Of a stretch of DNA of 64,000 nucleotides, positions 25,608 to 33,702 are shown in pieces; within the stretch, counting starts at the first letter, position 1; each line of letters opens with the position of its first letter. This stretch comes from Moheibacter sp035515075 (GTDB lineage Bacteria > Bacteroidota > Bacteroidia > Flavobacteriales > Weeksellaceae): assembly GCA_035515075.1 (NCBI GenBank), contig DATJBZ010000018.1, positions 42,235-106,234 on the forward strand, given 5' to 3'. A program made the translations under genes and the position numbers. Below the pieces are notes generated by a model. It was not told where the DNA came from. It searched no databases and saw only the letters and a program-made list of their open reading frames with translations.

Positions 25608-27377
25608 ATGAACCTGAAGCAAAAAATTGCGGAAACGCTGCAACACTCCATTTCTGAACTTTATGCCTTGAATTTGGACCGTTTGGACATCCAAAATACA
25701 AGAAAAGAATTCAAAGGCGAATATACTTTGGTCACTTTCTCATTGGTCAAAGCACTGCGGAAAAAACCAGAAGAAATCGGAGAGGAAATCGGCGTTGCTT
25801 TGTTGGCTAAAGGAATCATTACTGATTTTAATGTGGTTAAAGGGTTTTTGAATTTGAGTTTTCCAGCAACTTTTTGGACGACCCACTTTGTAGAAAATGC
25901 CAGGCATCCAACTTTTGGTTTTGTTTCAGCCAATGAACAGTCAAAATCGGTGATGGTGGAATATTCTTCGCCCAATACCAACAAACCCATTCATTTGGGC
26001 CACGTGCGAAATAATTTATTGGGTTATTCGGTGGCGCAAATTTTCAAAGCGGCAGGGCACAACGTACAGAAAATTCAAATCATCAACGATCGAGGCATTC
26101 ATATTTGCAAATCGATGTTGGCATGGCAGAAATTTGGACAAAATGAAACGCCTGAATCTTCAGGAATCAAAGGCGATCATTTGGTCGGCAAATATTATGT
26201 AGAATTTGACCAACATTACCGACAAGAAATCAAAGCATTGATGGCGGAAGGGCAATCGGAAGACGATGCCAAGAAAAATGCACCTTTGTTTTTGGAAGCC
26301 CAAGAAATGTTGAGAAAATGGGAGGCAGGTGATGAGCAAGTTCGAGCACTTTGGGAAAAAATGAATGCTTGGGTGTATGAAGGTTTTGAGAAAACCTATC
26401 AGCGTCTGGGCGTGGATTTCGACCATTACCAATACGAAAGCAATACCTATATTTTAGGAAAAGACCTGATCGAAAAAGGGTTGAAGGACGGTGTTTTCTT
26501 TCAAAAAGAAGACGGTTCGGTTTGGATTGATTTGACGACAGAAGGTTTGGACGAAAAGTTGGTGTTGCGTTCTGACGGAACTTCGGTTTACATGACCCAA
26601 GATTTGGGAACGGCGGTAGAGCGATTCCAAACCTTTGATTTGGACAAATTGATTTACGTGGTAGGCAACGAACAAGATTATCATTTCAAAGTCTTGTTTT
26701 TGATCTTGAAAAAGATGGGTTACGCTTGGGCAGCTACTTTGGAGCACCTTTCTTATGGCATGGTCAATTTGCCCGAAGGAAAAATGAAATCACGAGAAGG
26801 AACGGTGGTGGATGCCGATGAACTGATGGAAGACATGCACCAAACGGCCAAAGAAATTTCCAATGAATTGGGGAAATTGGAGGATTTCGCTGAGGAAGAA
26901 AAGAACGAACTGTTTGAAAAGATCGGAATGGGTGCTTTGAAATACTTCATTTTGAAAGTGGATCCCAAAAAAGGAATTTTATTTGATCCCAAAGAAAGTG
27001 TGGATTTTAATGGGAATACAGGACCATTCATTCAATATACCTATGTGCGTATCCAATCGATTTTGCGCAAAGAACAACCCGCTGCATTTGATTTGAATGC
27101 GGTGACTCTGTCAGAGACTGAAATTGAAATCATCCGTCATTTGTACAATTTTGAAGAAACGATTCAGAAAGCAGCAGAAGAGTTGAGTCCTGCTTTGGTG
27201 GCCAATTACGTCTATGATTTGGTGAAATTGTACAATGCGTACTACCAAAACGCGCCGATTTTGAAATTGGAAGACCAAAATTTGAAACAATTTCGCTTGC
27301 ATTTGAGCCACTGGACGGCCAATTTGATTAAAAATGCATTGATGCTTTTAGGCATAGAAAGTCCTGAAAGAATGTAA
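25608..27377 (+). CDS. argS: Arginyl-tRNA synthetase
   Basis: 589 residues from ATG 25608 (MNLKQKIAETL); an earlier ATG at 25590 would add six residues. Class I signatures are intact: HLGHVRNNLLGYS for the HIGH motif and KMKSREGTVV for the KMSKS-like loop. The N-terminal additional domain and the C-terminal DALR anticodon-binding domain (NYVYDLVKLYNAYYQ) are present. It charges tRNA-Arg with arginine using ATP. Follows the YebC-family gene by about 50 bases. Confidence 0.95.
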   Translation: MNLKQKIAETLQHSISELYALNLDRLDIQNTRKEFKGEYTLVTFSLVKALRKKPEEIGEEIGVALLAKGIITDFNVVKGFLNLSFPATFWTTHFVENARHPTFGFVSANEQSKSVMVEYSSPNTNKPIHLGHVRNNLLGYSVAQIFKAAGHNVQKIQIINDRGIHICKSMLAWQKFGQNETPESSGIKGDHLVGKYYVEFDQHYRQEIKALMAEGQSEDDAKKNAPLFLEAQEMLRKWEAGDEQVRALWEKMNAWVYEGFEKTYQRLGVDFDHYQYESNTYILGKDLIEKGLKDGVFFQKEDGSVWIDLTTEGLDEKLVLRSDGTSVYMTQDLGTAVERFQTFDLDKLIYVVGNEQDYHFKVLFLILKKMGYAWAATLEHLSYGMVNLPEGKMKSREGTVVDADELMEDMHQTAKEISNELGKLEDFAEEEKNELFEKIGMGALKYFILKVDPKKGILFDPKESVDFNGNTGPFIQYTYVRIQSILRKEQPAAFDLNAVTLSETEIEIIRHLYNFEETIQKAAEELSPALVANYVYDLVKLYNAYYQNAPILKLEDQNLKQFRLHLSHWTANLIKNALMLLGIESPERM

Positions 27378-27509
27378 AATTAATTTAAATGTTTGATATA
27401 TAGGTTTTTAATTCTTTGGGGCATCTAAAGAAAACCAAGTGTAATGTTAACATTGGAAATATTATTGTTAATATTTGATTTTCGTTTTTTTATATTAGAA
27501 ATATAATTC

Positions 27510-27517
27510 TATATTTG
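27510..27517 (+). promoter_or_regulatory. -7 box of small RNA copy A
   Basis: TATATTTG, with a T-rich stretch 19 bases upstream in the -33 place. Start of transcription expected near 27524. Confidence 0.6.
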
Positions 27518-27523
27518 ACCCGT

Positions 27524-27607
27524 TAAAGCGTAATAGCTTTTTCATAGGTTTAGGTTGGTTAAGGTTAGCTCTTCATTTTTAATTAAATTGAAGAGCTACT
27601 TTTTTTT
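27524..27607 (+). ncRNA. Small RNA, copy A of a two-copy family
   Basis: An about 84-nt unit with its own -7 box and terminator. It has a 36-nt core (27534-27569) equal at 35 of 36 positions to 59370-59405. It ends in a 9-bp hairpin AGCTCTTCA/TGAAGAGCT (27567-27575 with 27589-27597) and eight T. The terminator stem differs from the other copy by changes on both arms that keep pairing, which speaks for a real RNA. It may be a known Bacteroidota RNA motif (for example Flavo-1), which I cannot check. No open frame. Confidence 0.75.
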
Positions 27608-27715
27608 GTCCCTATCTTATTCTATAGGAGTGTTTTCGCGCACAACAGCCCATTGCTGTTATTTTCATTGAACATGATTTTTGAAAGAAAAACTCTTTTT
27701 ATGGCGAATTCGTTC

Positions 27716-27744
27716 TTGCTGTTCAAAAAATCGAATTAAATTTG
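27716..27744 (+). promoter_or_regulatory. trhO promoter
   Basis: TTG at 27716-27718, an 18-base spacer, then TAAATTTG at 27737-27744; the ATG is 29 bases downstream. Confidence 0.6.
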
Positions 27745-27773
27745 TCCCACTTTAATCAATAAAAAAACATAGC

Positions 27774-28853
27774 ATGCAACTGTGGAACAAATTGAGCAAA
27801 GAGGAATTGCTCGAACAATTAAGGAGCGAAAACAAGGAATTCACCACAATTTCTTTTTACCAATATGCACACATTGGTAATCCTCAAGTCTTCAGAGATT
27901 ATCTTTTTCAAAAATGGTTTGCCTTGGGCGTTGTTGGCCGTGTGTATGTCGCACATGAAGGCATCAATGCGCAAGTCGCTGTACCAACCGAGCATTTGGA
28001 AGCTTTCAAAGAAGTGTTGGAAACCGTTGATTTCTTGGTGGGTATTCGATTGAACATTGCGGTCGATGAAGCCGAAACAGAATTCCCCTTTCTGAAATTA
28101 AAAATCAAAGTCAGAGACAAAATTTTGGCCGATGGTCTCAATGACAAAACCTTTGACGTGACTGATCGCGGACAGCATTTGACGGCTGAGGCTTTCAATG
28201 CCTTGACCGATGACCCTTCAACGATTTTGATCGACATGCGCAACCATTATGAAGCGGAGGTGGGGCATTTCAAAGGCGCGATCACTCCTGATGTAGATAC
28301 GTTCAGAGAATCATTGCCGATCATCGAAGAAGAGATTTTAAAAGGAAATGAAGATAAGAACATCGTGATGTATTGTACAGGTGGCATTCGTTGTGAAAAA
28401 GCATCTGCTTGGTTCAAACACCGTGGTTTCAAAAATGTCCACCAATTGGAAGGAGGCATCATCAAATATGCCAACGACTGCAAAGAAGAAGGCATTGAAA
28501 ATAAATTCATCGGGAAAAACTTTGTATTTGACCAAAGAATTGCTGAGCGAATTTCGGACGATGTGATTGCGCAATGTCATCAATGTGGAAAAGCCTGTGA
28601 TACGCACACAAATTGCAACAACGAAGCTTGTCACATTTTGTTCATTCAGTGTGAAAGCTGTGCTGAGCAATTGGATGGTTGCTGCTCCGCCGAATGCATG
28701 GAAGTACATCATTTGCCAGAAGAAGTGCAACGCGAATTGAGAAGAGGCAAATTGATCAACAACAACATTTACAAAAAAGGCCGATCCAAAAATCTAAGGT
28801 TCAAAGTAAACAATGAAAAGCCGGTGGCTTCATCCAATGAAGAGCCGTCTTGA
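27774..28853 (+). CDS. trhO: tRNA uridine(34) hydroxylase, rhodanese domain (TrhO/YceA)
   Basis: 359 residues. N-terminal acylphosphatase-like domain (HEGINAQVAVP) followed by a rhodanese domain with active-site loop YCTGGIRCEKAS. C-terminal cysteine-rich part (CHQCGKACDTHTNCNN, CESCAEQLDGCCSAEC) as in the YceA family. TrhO makes 5-hydroxyuridine at position 34 of some tRNAs with oxygen. Own promoter upstream and strong terminator downstream, so monocistronic. Confidence 0.92.
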   Translation: MQLWNKLSKEELLEQLRSENKEFTTISFYQYAHIGNPQVFRDYLFQKWFALGVVGRVYVAHEGINAQVAVPTEHLEAFKEVLETVDFLVGIRLNIAVDEAETEFPFLKLKIKVRDKILADGLNDKTFDVTDRGQHLTAEAFNALTDDPSTILIDMRNHYEAEVGHFKGAITPDVDTFRESLPIIEEEILKGNEDKNIVMYCTGGIRCEKASAWFKHRGFKNVHQLEGGIIKYANDCKEEGIENKFIGKNFVFDQRIAERISDDVIAQCHQCGKACDTHTNCNNEACHILFIQCESCAEQLDGCCSAECMEVHHLPEEVQRELRRGKLINNNIYKKGRSKNLRFKVNNEKPVASSNEEPS

Positions 28854-28875
28854 ATCGACAAAATAAGATAGCGTG

Positions 28876-28908
28876 AAAAACAGGATGGTGATGACCTCCT
28901 GTTTTTTT
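28876..28908 (+). terminator. trhO terminator
   Basis: AAAACAGGA pairs with TCCTGTTTT, with GGT/ACC extending the stem inside, followed by seven T. It separates trhO from the ribosomal block. Confidence 0.85.
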
Positions 28909-29056
28909 GTTGAAATGAATTCCAACTGATCTAAATTCCCACAGTCGGAAAAATAAAGCAAAAGCAATCCAAGTGCAACAAAGGACGTAAAGACTGTGAA
29001 TGAGGCAGCTCGATATTTAATTGTCGACGGTTTCCTTTAAAATAATCAAATATTTC

Positions 29057-29086
29057 TTGTGAAATCAAAAAAACTTCCTACATTTG
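29057..29086 (+). promoter_or_regulatory. Promoter of the rpsH-rplQ block
   Basis: TTG at 29057-29059, a 19-base spacer, then TACATTTG at 29079-29086, a near-perfect Bacteroidota promoter. Leader of about 95 nt before rpsH. Confidence 0.75.
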
Positions 29087-29145
29087 CACGCCTAAAAGTA
29101 TATCATCTTCATGGATGAATTTTTTAGGGAGTTTAAGTTTAATAG

Positions 29146-29164
29146 TAGAATCATCGTGATTCTA
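29146..29164 (+). promoter_or_regulatory. Leader hairpin before rpsH
   Basis: TAGAATCA / TGATTCTA with loop TCG, 23 bases before the rpsH start codon. It could be a binding site for S8 feedback control; in E. coli S8 represses its own spc operon. Inference only. Confidence 0.4.
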
Positions 29165-29187
29165 TACTGTAAAATAAACAAAAAATT

Positions 29188-29586
29188 ATGGTAACAGATC
29201 CAATTTCAGATTATCTGACGCGCATACGAAATGCGATGATGGCAGGCCACAAAGTAGTGGAAATTCCTGCTTCCAACCTTAAAAAGGAAATCACAAAGAT
29301 CCTTTATGATCAAGGTTATGTTTTGAACTACAAATTTGAGGACAACTCTTATCAAGGTACAATTAAAATTGCGTTGAAATACGACAAAGTGACCAAAGAG
29401 CCAATCATTAAAAAAATGAAACGTTATTCTCGTCCAGGTTTGAGACAGTACAAAGGTGCTGGCGAATTACCGAGAGTATTGAACGGGTTAGGAATTGCTA
29501 TTGTTTCAACTTCTAAAGGTGTGATGACTGATAAGCAAGCACGTCGTGAGAATGTAGGAGGAGAAGTATTGTGCTTAGTTTATTAA
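29188..29586 (+). CDS. rpsH: 30S ribosomal protein uS8
   Basis: 132 residues, normal length. TDPISDYLTRIRNA at the start and GIAIVSTSKGVMTDKQAR near the end are S8 signatures. It binds 16S rRNA helix 21 early in 30S assembly and is the known feedback regulator of the spc operon in E. coli. Here it is the first gene of the block, with its own promoter, whereas rplE and rpsN normally precede it. Confidence 0.97.
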   Translation: MVTDPISDYLTRIRNAMMAGHKVVEIPASNLKKEITKILYDQGYVLNYKFEDNSYQGTIKIALKYDKVTKEPIIKKMKRYSRPGLRQYKGAGELPRVLNGLGIAIVSTSKGVMTDKQARRENVGGEVLCLVY

Positions 29587-29604
29587 TGATTAAAGAAGAA
29601 GAAA

Positions 29605-30150
29605 ATGTCAAGAATAGGTAACGCAATAATTACAATTCCAGCTGGTGTATCAGTTGAGTTAAAAGACGGTTTGGTAACAGTCAAAGGCAAAAATGCTGAA
29701 ATGACACAAGTTATTAATGAAGGATTTGAGTTGAACATTGAGGGTGGTGAAGCGACTTTGTCTCGTCCATCAGAATCAAAAGAACACAGATCATTGCATG
29801 GTTTGTACAGATCATTGATCAACAACATGGTCATTGGTGTTTCAGAAGGGTTTACAAAGAAATTAGAATTGATCGGGGTTGGGTACAGAGCGTCTCACCA
29901 AGGACAGAGATTAGAATTATCTTTGGGATTCTCACACACCATCGTGATGCAATTGGCAGAAGAAGTGAAAGTAGATACACTTTCTGAGAAAGGAAAGAAT
30001 CCTATCATCACTTTGACGTCGCACGACAATCAATTGTTAGGAATGGTTGCAGCGAAAATTCGCTCATTCCGTAAGCCTGAGCCGTACAAAGGAAAAGGAA
30101 TCAAATTCGTAGGAGAAGAAATTAGAAGAAAAGCAGGTAAATCTGCATAA
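29605..30150 (+). CDS. rplF: 50S ribosomal protein uL6
   Basis: 181 residues, normal length. MSRIGNAIITIPAGV at the start and PEPYKGKGIKF near the end are typical. Two similar L6 domains bind 23S rRNA near the factor-binding centre. 18 bases after rpsH. Confidence 0.97.
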   Translation: MSRIGNAIITIPAGVSVELKDGLVTVKGKNAEMTQVINEGFELNIEGGEATLSRPSESKEHRSLHGLYRSLINNMVIGVSEGFTKKLELIGVGYRASHQGQRLELSLGFSHTIVMQLAEEVKVDTLSEKGKNPIITLTSHDNQLLGMVAAKIRSFRKPEPYKGKGIKFVGEEIRRKAGKSA

Positions 30151-30166
30151 CATATAGAATCGAACA

Positions 30167-30514
30167 ATGGCACTATCAAAAACAGAAAAAAGACAAAAGA
30201 TAAAAAGACGTGTTCGTCGTAATATCTTTGGGACAGCTGAAAGACCACGTTTGTCAGTTTATCGTTCCAATAAAGAAATTTACGCGCAATTGATTGATGA
30301 CAATGCGGGAGTAACTTTGGCATCAGCATCATCAAGAGAAAAGTCAGAAGGAGCAAACAAAACTGAGCAAGCAGCGACAGTTGGGAAATTGATTGCAGAA
30401 AAAGCAAAAGCCAAAGGTATCGAAACCATCGTTTTCGACAGAAATGGTTTTGTTTATCATGGTAGAGTTAAGGCTTTGGCTGACGGAGCGAGAGAAGGTG
30501 GTCTAAAATTCTAA
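30167..30514 (+). CDS. rplR: 50S ribosomal protein uL18
   Basis: 115 residues. RRNIFGTAERPRLSVYRSN and the C-terminal FDRNGFVYHGRVKALAD are L18 features. It binds 5S rRNA in the central protuberance. 16 bases after rplF. Confidence 0.97.
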   Translation: MALSKTEKRQKIKRRVRRNIFGTAERPRLSVYRSNKEIYAQLIDDNAGVTLASASSREKSEGANKTEQAATVGKLIAEKAKAKGIETIVFDRNGFVYHGRVKALADGAREGGLKF

Positions 30515-30525
30515 GAAAAAGAAAC

Positions 30526-31047
30526 ATGTTAGGATATAAAAACATAGAAAAAGTAAAACCAGCGGGTATTGAATTAACAGACCGTTTGGTAGGTGTACAA
30601 CGTGTTACTAAAGTAACCAAAGGAGGGCGTGCTTTCGGATTTACTGCGATTGTAGTCGTAGGTGACGGAAAAGGCGTGGTAGGTTACGGATTAGGAAAGT
30701 CAAAGGAAGTTGCAAGCGCAATTGCGAAAGCAGTTGAAGAAGCCAAGAAGAACTTGGTGAGAATTCCATTGAATGGACACACAATCCCGCATGCAAATGA
30801 AGCGAGATATGGTGGAGCGCAAGTTTTCTTGAGACCAGCATCTGAAGGTACTGGAGTAATTGCAGGAGGTTCAGTTCGTGCGGTTTTGGAATCAGCTGGA
30901 GTACATGACGTATTGTCAAAATCCAAAGGCTCTTCGAACCCACACAACGTAGTGAAAGCAACCTTCAAAGCGTTGTTGGAATTGCGTAATGTTGAGTCAG
31001 TGGCGCAGCAAAGAGGTATTTCAATCAGTAAAGTGTTCAACGGATAA
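30526..31047 (+). CDS. rpsE: 30S ribosomal protein uS5
   Basis: 173 residues. RVTKVTKGGRAFGFTAIVVV (double-stranded RNA-binding fold) and the glycine-rich GSVRAVLESAGVHDVLSK segment identify S5. It shapes the mRNA entry and decoding fidelity. 11 bases after rplR. Confidence 0.97.
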   Translation: MLGYKNIEKVKPAGIELTDRLVGVQRVTKVTKGGRAFGFTAIVVVGDGKGVVGYGLGKSKEVASAIAKAVEEAKKNLVRIPLNGHTIPHANEARYGGAQVFLRPASEGTGVIAGGSVRAVLESAGVHDVLSKSKGSSNPHNVVKATFKALLELRNVESVAQQRGISISKVFNG

Positions 31048-31058
31048 TTAGCGAGAAA

Positions 31059-31235
31059 ATGAGTAAAGTAAAAGTTAAACAGGTACGTAGCGCAATTAAT
31101 CGCGAGAAATCTCAAAAAGCAACTTTGGTTGCCTTGGGGTTGAAGAAGTTGAATCAGGTCGTAGAACACGAATCTACACCTGCAATTGAGGGGATGATCA
31201 AGAAAATCCAACACTTAGTTGAAGTTGAACGTTAA
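31059..31235 (+). CDS. rpmD: 50S ribosomal protein uL30
   Basis: 58 residues starting MSKVKVKQVRSAINREKSQ. ATLVALGLKKLNQVVEHE is the conserved L30 core and the end is IKKIQHLVEVER. Length is typical. 11 bases after rpsE and followed by a structured 77-base gap before rplO. Confidence 0.95.
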   Translation: MSKVKVKQVRSAINREKSQKATLVALGLKKLNQVVEHESTPAIEGMIKKIQHLVEVER

Positions 31236-31240
31236 AAACC

Positions 31241-31302
31241 ATTTGTACAGTGTACAGGCATCTATCATGAGATGGACTACCCTACATTGTGCATGTACAA
31301 AT
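31241..31302 (+). promoter_or_regulatory. Structured intercistronic element between rpmD and rplO
   Basis: A 9-bp closing stem ATTTGTACA/TGTACAAAT (31241-31249 with 31294-31302) encloses an inner hairpin CATCT/AGATG (31259-31274) and a third short pairing region. It ends 11 bases before the rplO start. It may be a ribosomal-protein leader or an RNA-processing site; unproven. Confidence 0.45.
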
Positions 31303-31312
31303 ACGAAAAGTT

Positions 31313-31771
31313 ATGAAATTAAATAATTTAAGACCTGCAGCAGGTTCAGTAAAAAATAATTTCCGAAAGGGAAGAGGTCAAGCGAGTGGAAATGGAGGGA
31401 CAGCCGGCCGTGGACACAAAGGAGCAAAATCTCGTTCTGGTTATTCAAAGAAAATTGGATTTGAAGGAGGGCAAATGCCACTTCAAAGAAGATTGCCTAA
31501 ATTCGGTTTCAAAAACTTTAACCGAGTTGAATACAACGGAATCAATTTAGATGTGATCCAACAATTGGTAGACAACAACAAGATTACCGATACGTTGACA
31601 AAAGCAGATTTGGTTAGCCAAGGTCTAGCCCATAAAAATGATTTGATCAAGATTTTGGGTCGTGGAGAATTGACAGCAAAAATCAACATTGTTGCCGACA
31701 AATTCACCAAGACTGCACAAGAAGCAATCGAAAAAGCAGGCGGTACAGCTGAATTGATCAACGCAAAATAA
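31313..31771 (+). CDS. rplO: 50S ribosomal protein uL15
   Basis: 152 residues from ATG 31313 (MKLNNLRPAAGS). An upstream GTG/ATG frame adds eight residues that do not belong to the family. GQASGNGGTAGRGHKGAKSR and GFEGGQMPLQRRLPK are L15 signatures. Precedes secY as in most bacteria. Confidence 0.97.
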   Translation: MKLNNLRPAAGSVKNNFRKGRGQASGNGGTAGRGHKGAKSRSGYSKKIGFEGGQMPLQRRLPKFGFKNFNRVEYNGINLDVIQQLVDNNKITDTLTKADLVSQGLAHKNDLIKILGRGELTAKINIVADKFTKTAQEAIEKAGGTAELINAK

Positions 31772-31844
31772 AATTAAGTAATTGACTCATGCAAATGGAA
31801 TCTTAGGGTTCCATTTGGTGGGTTTTAACCATAAGCAGTAGCAC

Positions 31845-33212
31845 ATGAAAGGGTTTATACAAACGATTAAAAATATTTGGAGCATCAAAGAACTCAAAGA
31901 GAAATTGTTGATTACTTTTTTCTTTTTGATTGTTTACCGATTTGGATCTTACATTCCACTTCCAGGTATTGATGTAAACGAAGTCAATAGATTGTTGGCA
32001 GCCAATGCAGATTCTCAACAAGGACTTTTGGGCTTGCTGAACTCTTTCACGGGAGGTTCATTCAACCGCGCTTCGATTTTGGCATTGGGGATCATGCCCT
32101 ATATCTCTGCTTCCATTGTGATTCAGTTGATGCAGTTGGCCGTTCCTTATTTGCAGAAATTACAAAAAGATGGTGACAGTGGACGTAAAAAAATCACCCA
32201 AATCACCCGATGGTTGACCATCGCGATTTGTTTGGTACAAGCACCCGCTTATTTGACTTTGTTACAAACGCAATTGTTGCCTTACAGTGGTGGATTCCAA
32301 TCCGCTTATTTGATCAATCCAGCTTCCTTCTGGTTCATTTTTCCTTCAACCATCATCTTGGTAACAGGAACCATCTTTGCGATGTGGATGGGAGAGAAAA
32401 TCACCGATAGAGGAATTGGAAATGGTATTTCAATTTTGATCATGGTGGGGATCTTAGCCGATTTCCCAAGAGCTTTGATCAATGCATTTGAAGTAGATCA
32501 AACAGGAGGAATTGCTTTCTTGATGGAAATCATCGGTTTGTTGATTGTGATCATGCTTTGTGTTTTGTTGGTACAAGCGGTACGTAAAGTGCCTGTTCAG
32601 TACGTAAGAAGAGCTCAAGTAGGCAGCAGCAGTTACATGCGTTCTATGACCGATTCAGTTCGTTCATACATTCCTTTGAAAGTGAATGCTTCGGGGGTAA
32701 TGCCGATCATTTTTGCGCAAGCCATCATGTTTTTACCAGCGACTTTGGTTGGATTTGTTTCGGATCAAAATTCACCTGTGATGATGTTTTTCCAAAAAGT
32801 ATCCGATCCATTTACGTGGCAGCATAGTGTGATTTTTGGATTGTTGATCATTGTATTTACATTTTTCTATACAGCGATTACCATTCCTGTGAATCAAATG
32901 GCAGATGACTTGAAACGCAACGGAGGAATCATCCCAGGCATCAAACCAGGAAAAGATACGGCAGATTATTTGGATGATGTATTGTCCAAAATTACTTTCC
33001 CAGGATCATTGTTCTTGGTATTGATTGCAGTCTTGCCCGCCATCGTTCACTTGTTTGGTGTAGACCAAAGCTTGTCCATGTTTTATGGAGGAACTTCCTT
33101 GTTGATTATGGTTGCTGTTATTTTGGATACCGTACAGCAGATCAACACCTATTTATTGAATCACCATTATGATGGATTGATGTCAACGGGTCGCACAAGA
33201 AACGTTGCATAA
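31845..33212 (+). CDS. secY: Preprotein translocase channel SecY
   Basis: 455 residues with ten hydrophobic segments. Family segments: YRFGSYIPLPGID after the first helix, LGIMPYISASIVIQL, and GIGNGISILIMVG. It forms the protein-conducting channel in the inner membrane with SecE and SecG. Gap of 73 bases from rplO. Confidence 0.97.
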   Translation: MKGFIQTIKNIWSIKELKEKLLITFFFLIVYRFGSYIPLPGIDVNEVNRLLAANADSQQGLLGLLNSFTGGSFNRASILALGIMPYISASIVIQLMQLAVPYLQKLQKDGDSGRKKITQITRWLTIAICLVQAPAYLTLLQTQLLPYSGGFQSAYLINPASFWFIFPSTIILVTGTIFAMWMGEKITDRGIGNGISILIMVGILADFPRALINAFEVDQTGGIAFLMEIIGLLIVIMLCVLLVQAVRKVPVQYVRRAQVGSSSYMRSMTDSVRSYIPLKVNASGVMPIIFAQAIMFLPATLVGFVSDQNSPVMMFFQKVSDPFTWQHSVIFGLLIIVFTFFYTAITIPVNQMADDLKRNGGIIPGIKPGKDTADYLDDVLSKITFPGSLFLVLIAVLPAIVHLFGVDQSLSMFYGGTSLLIMVAVILDTVQQINTYLLNHHYDGLMSTGRTRNVA

Positions 33213-33267
33213 TTCATAAAAAAAGCGTAGATTTGCAAACTTTGTCCTTCGGGGCTTTAAAATGATT

Positions 33268-33483
33268 ATGGCAAAACAAAAACATATAGAACAAGACGGG
33301 TCGATAGTAGAGGCATTATCCAATGCGATGTTTAGAGTTGAATTGGAGAATGGGCATGTGGTCACGGCGCACATTTCAGGGAAAATGCGCATGCACTACA
33401 TCAAACTATTGCCTGGTGATAAAGTGAAATTAGAAATGTCCCCTTATGATTTAACGAAAGGGCGCATTACTTATCGGTATTAA
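33268..33483 (+). CDS. infA: Translation initiation factor IF-1
   Basis: 71 residues from ATG 33268 (MAKQKHIEQDGSIVEAL); an ATG six bases earlier is possible. OB-fold with FRVELENGHVVTAHISGKMR and a conserved end (YDLTKGRITYRY). It blocks the A site during initiation. 55 bases after secY. Confidence 0.96.
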   Translation: MAKQKHIEQDGSIVEALSNAMFRVELENGHVVTAHISGKMRMHYIKLLPGDKVKLEMSPYDLTKGRITYRY

Positions 33484-33489
33484 AATTTC

Positions 33490-33523
33490 AATTATGTAGT
33501 TTGATTTATCAGACTACATAATT
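33490..33523 (+). terminator. Hairpin between infA and rpmJ (attenuator-like)
   Basis: AATTATGTAGT pairs with ACTACATAATT over a 12-base loop; the following sequence TTATTTG is T-rich but not a full T run. It may partly separate the secY-infA part from the rpmJ-rplQ part. Confidence 0.45.
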
Positions 33524-33583
33524 TATTTGTAGAAATAAACGACTGGAGGCATAATGCCGGATTAATTTAAATTCAATTTAAAA

Positions 33584-33700
33584 ATGAAAGTTAGAGCATC
33601 AATTAAAAAAAGAAGTGCTGATTGTAAAATTGTACGCAGAAAAGGCGTACTCTACGTGATTAATAAAAAGAACCCAAAATTTAAACAAAGACAAGGTTAA
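33584..33700 (+). CDS. rpmJ: 50S ribosomal protein bL36 (zinc-ligand-poor form)
   Basis: 38 residues, MKVRASIKKRSADCKIVRRK, ending KNPKFKQRQG. The classic form has C-x2-C-x12-C-x4-H zinc ligands; here the first, third and fourth are replaced (Ser, Asn, Phe) and only Cys14 remains, so it cannot hold zinc in the usual way. Two bases before rpsM. Confidence 0.95.
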   Translation: MKVRASIKKRSADCKIVRRKGVLYVINKKNPKFKQRQG

Positions 33701-33702
33701 TT

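Larger units (their letters stand above)
27378..27773. other. Intergenic region holding a small RNA gene and the trhO promoter
   Basis: 396 bases. It contains the small RNA at about 27524-27607 with promoter box at 27510 and the trhO promoter at 27716-27744. Bases 27378-27480 and 27610-27715 show nothing recognisable. Confidence 0.7.
28909..29187. other. Region upstream of the ribosomal block: promoter and leader
   Basis: 279 bases. No rpsN or rplE reading frame is present where the conserved spc order would place them. It holds the promoter at 29057-29086 and an about 95-nt leader with a hairpin at 29146-29164. The part before 29055 shows nothing. Confidence 0.7.
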
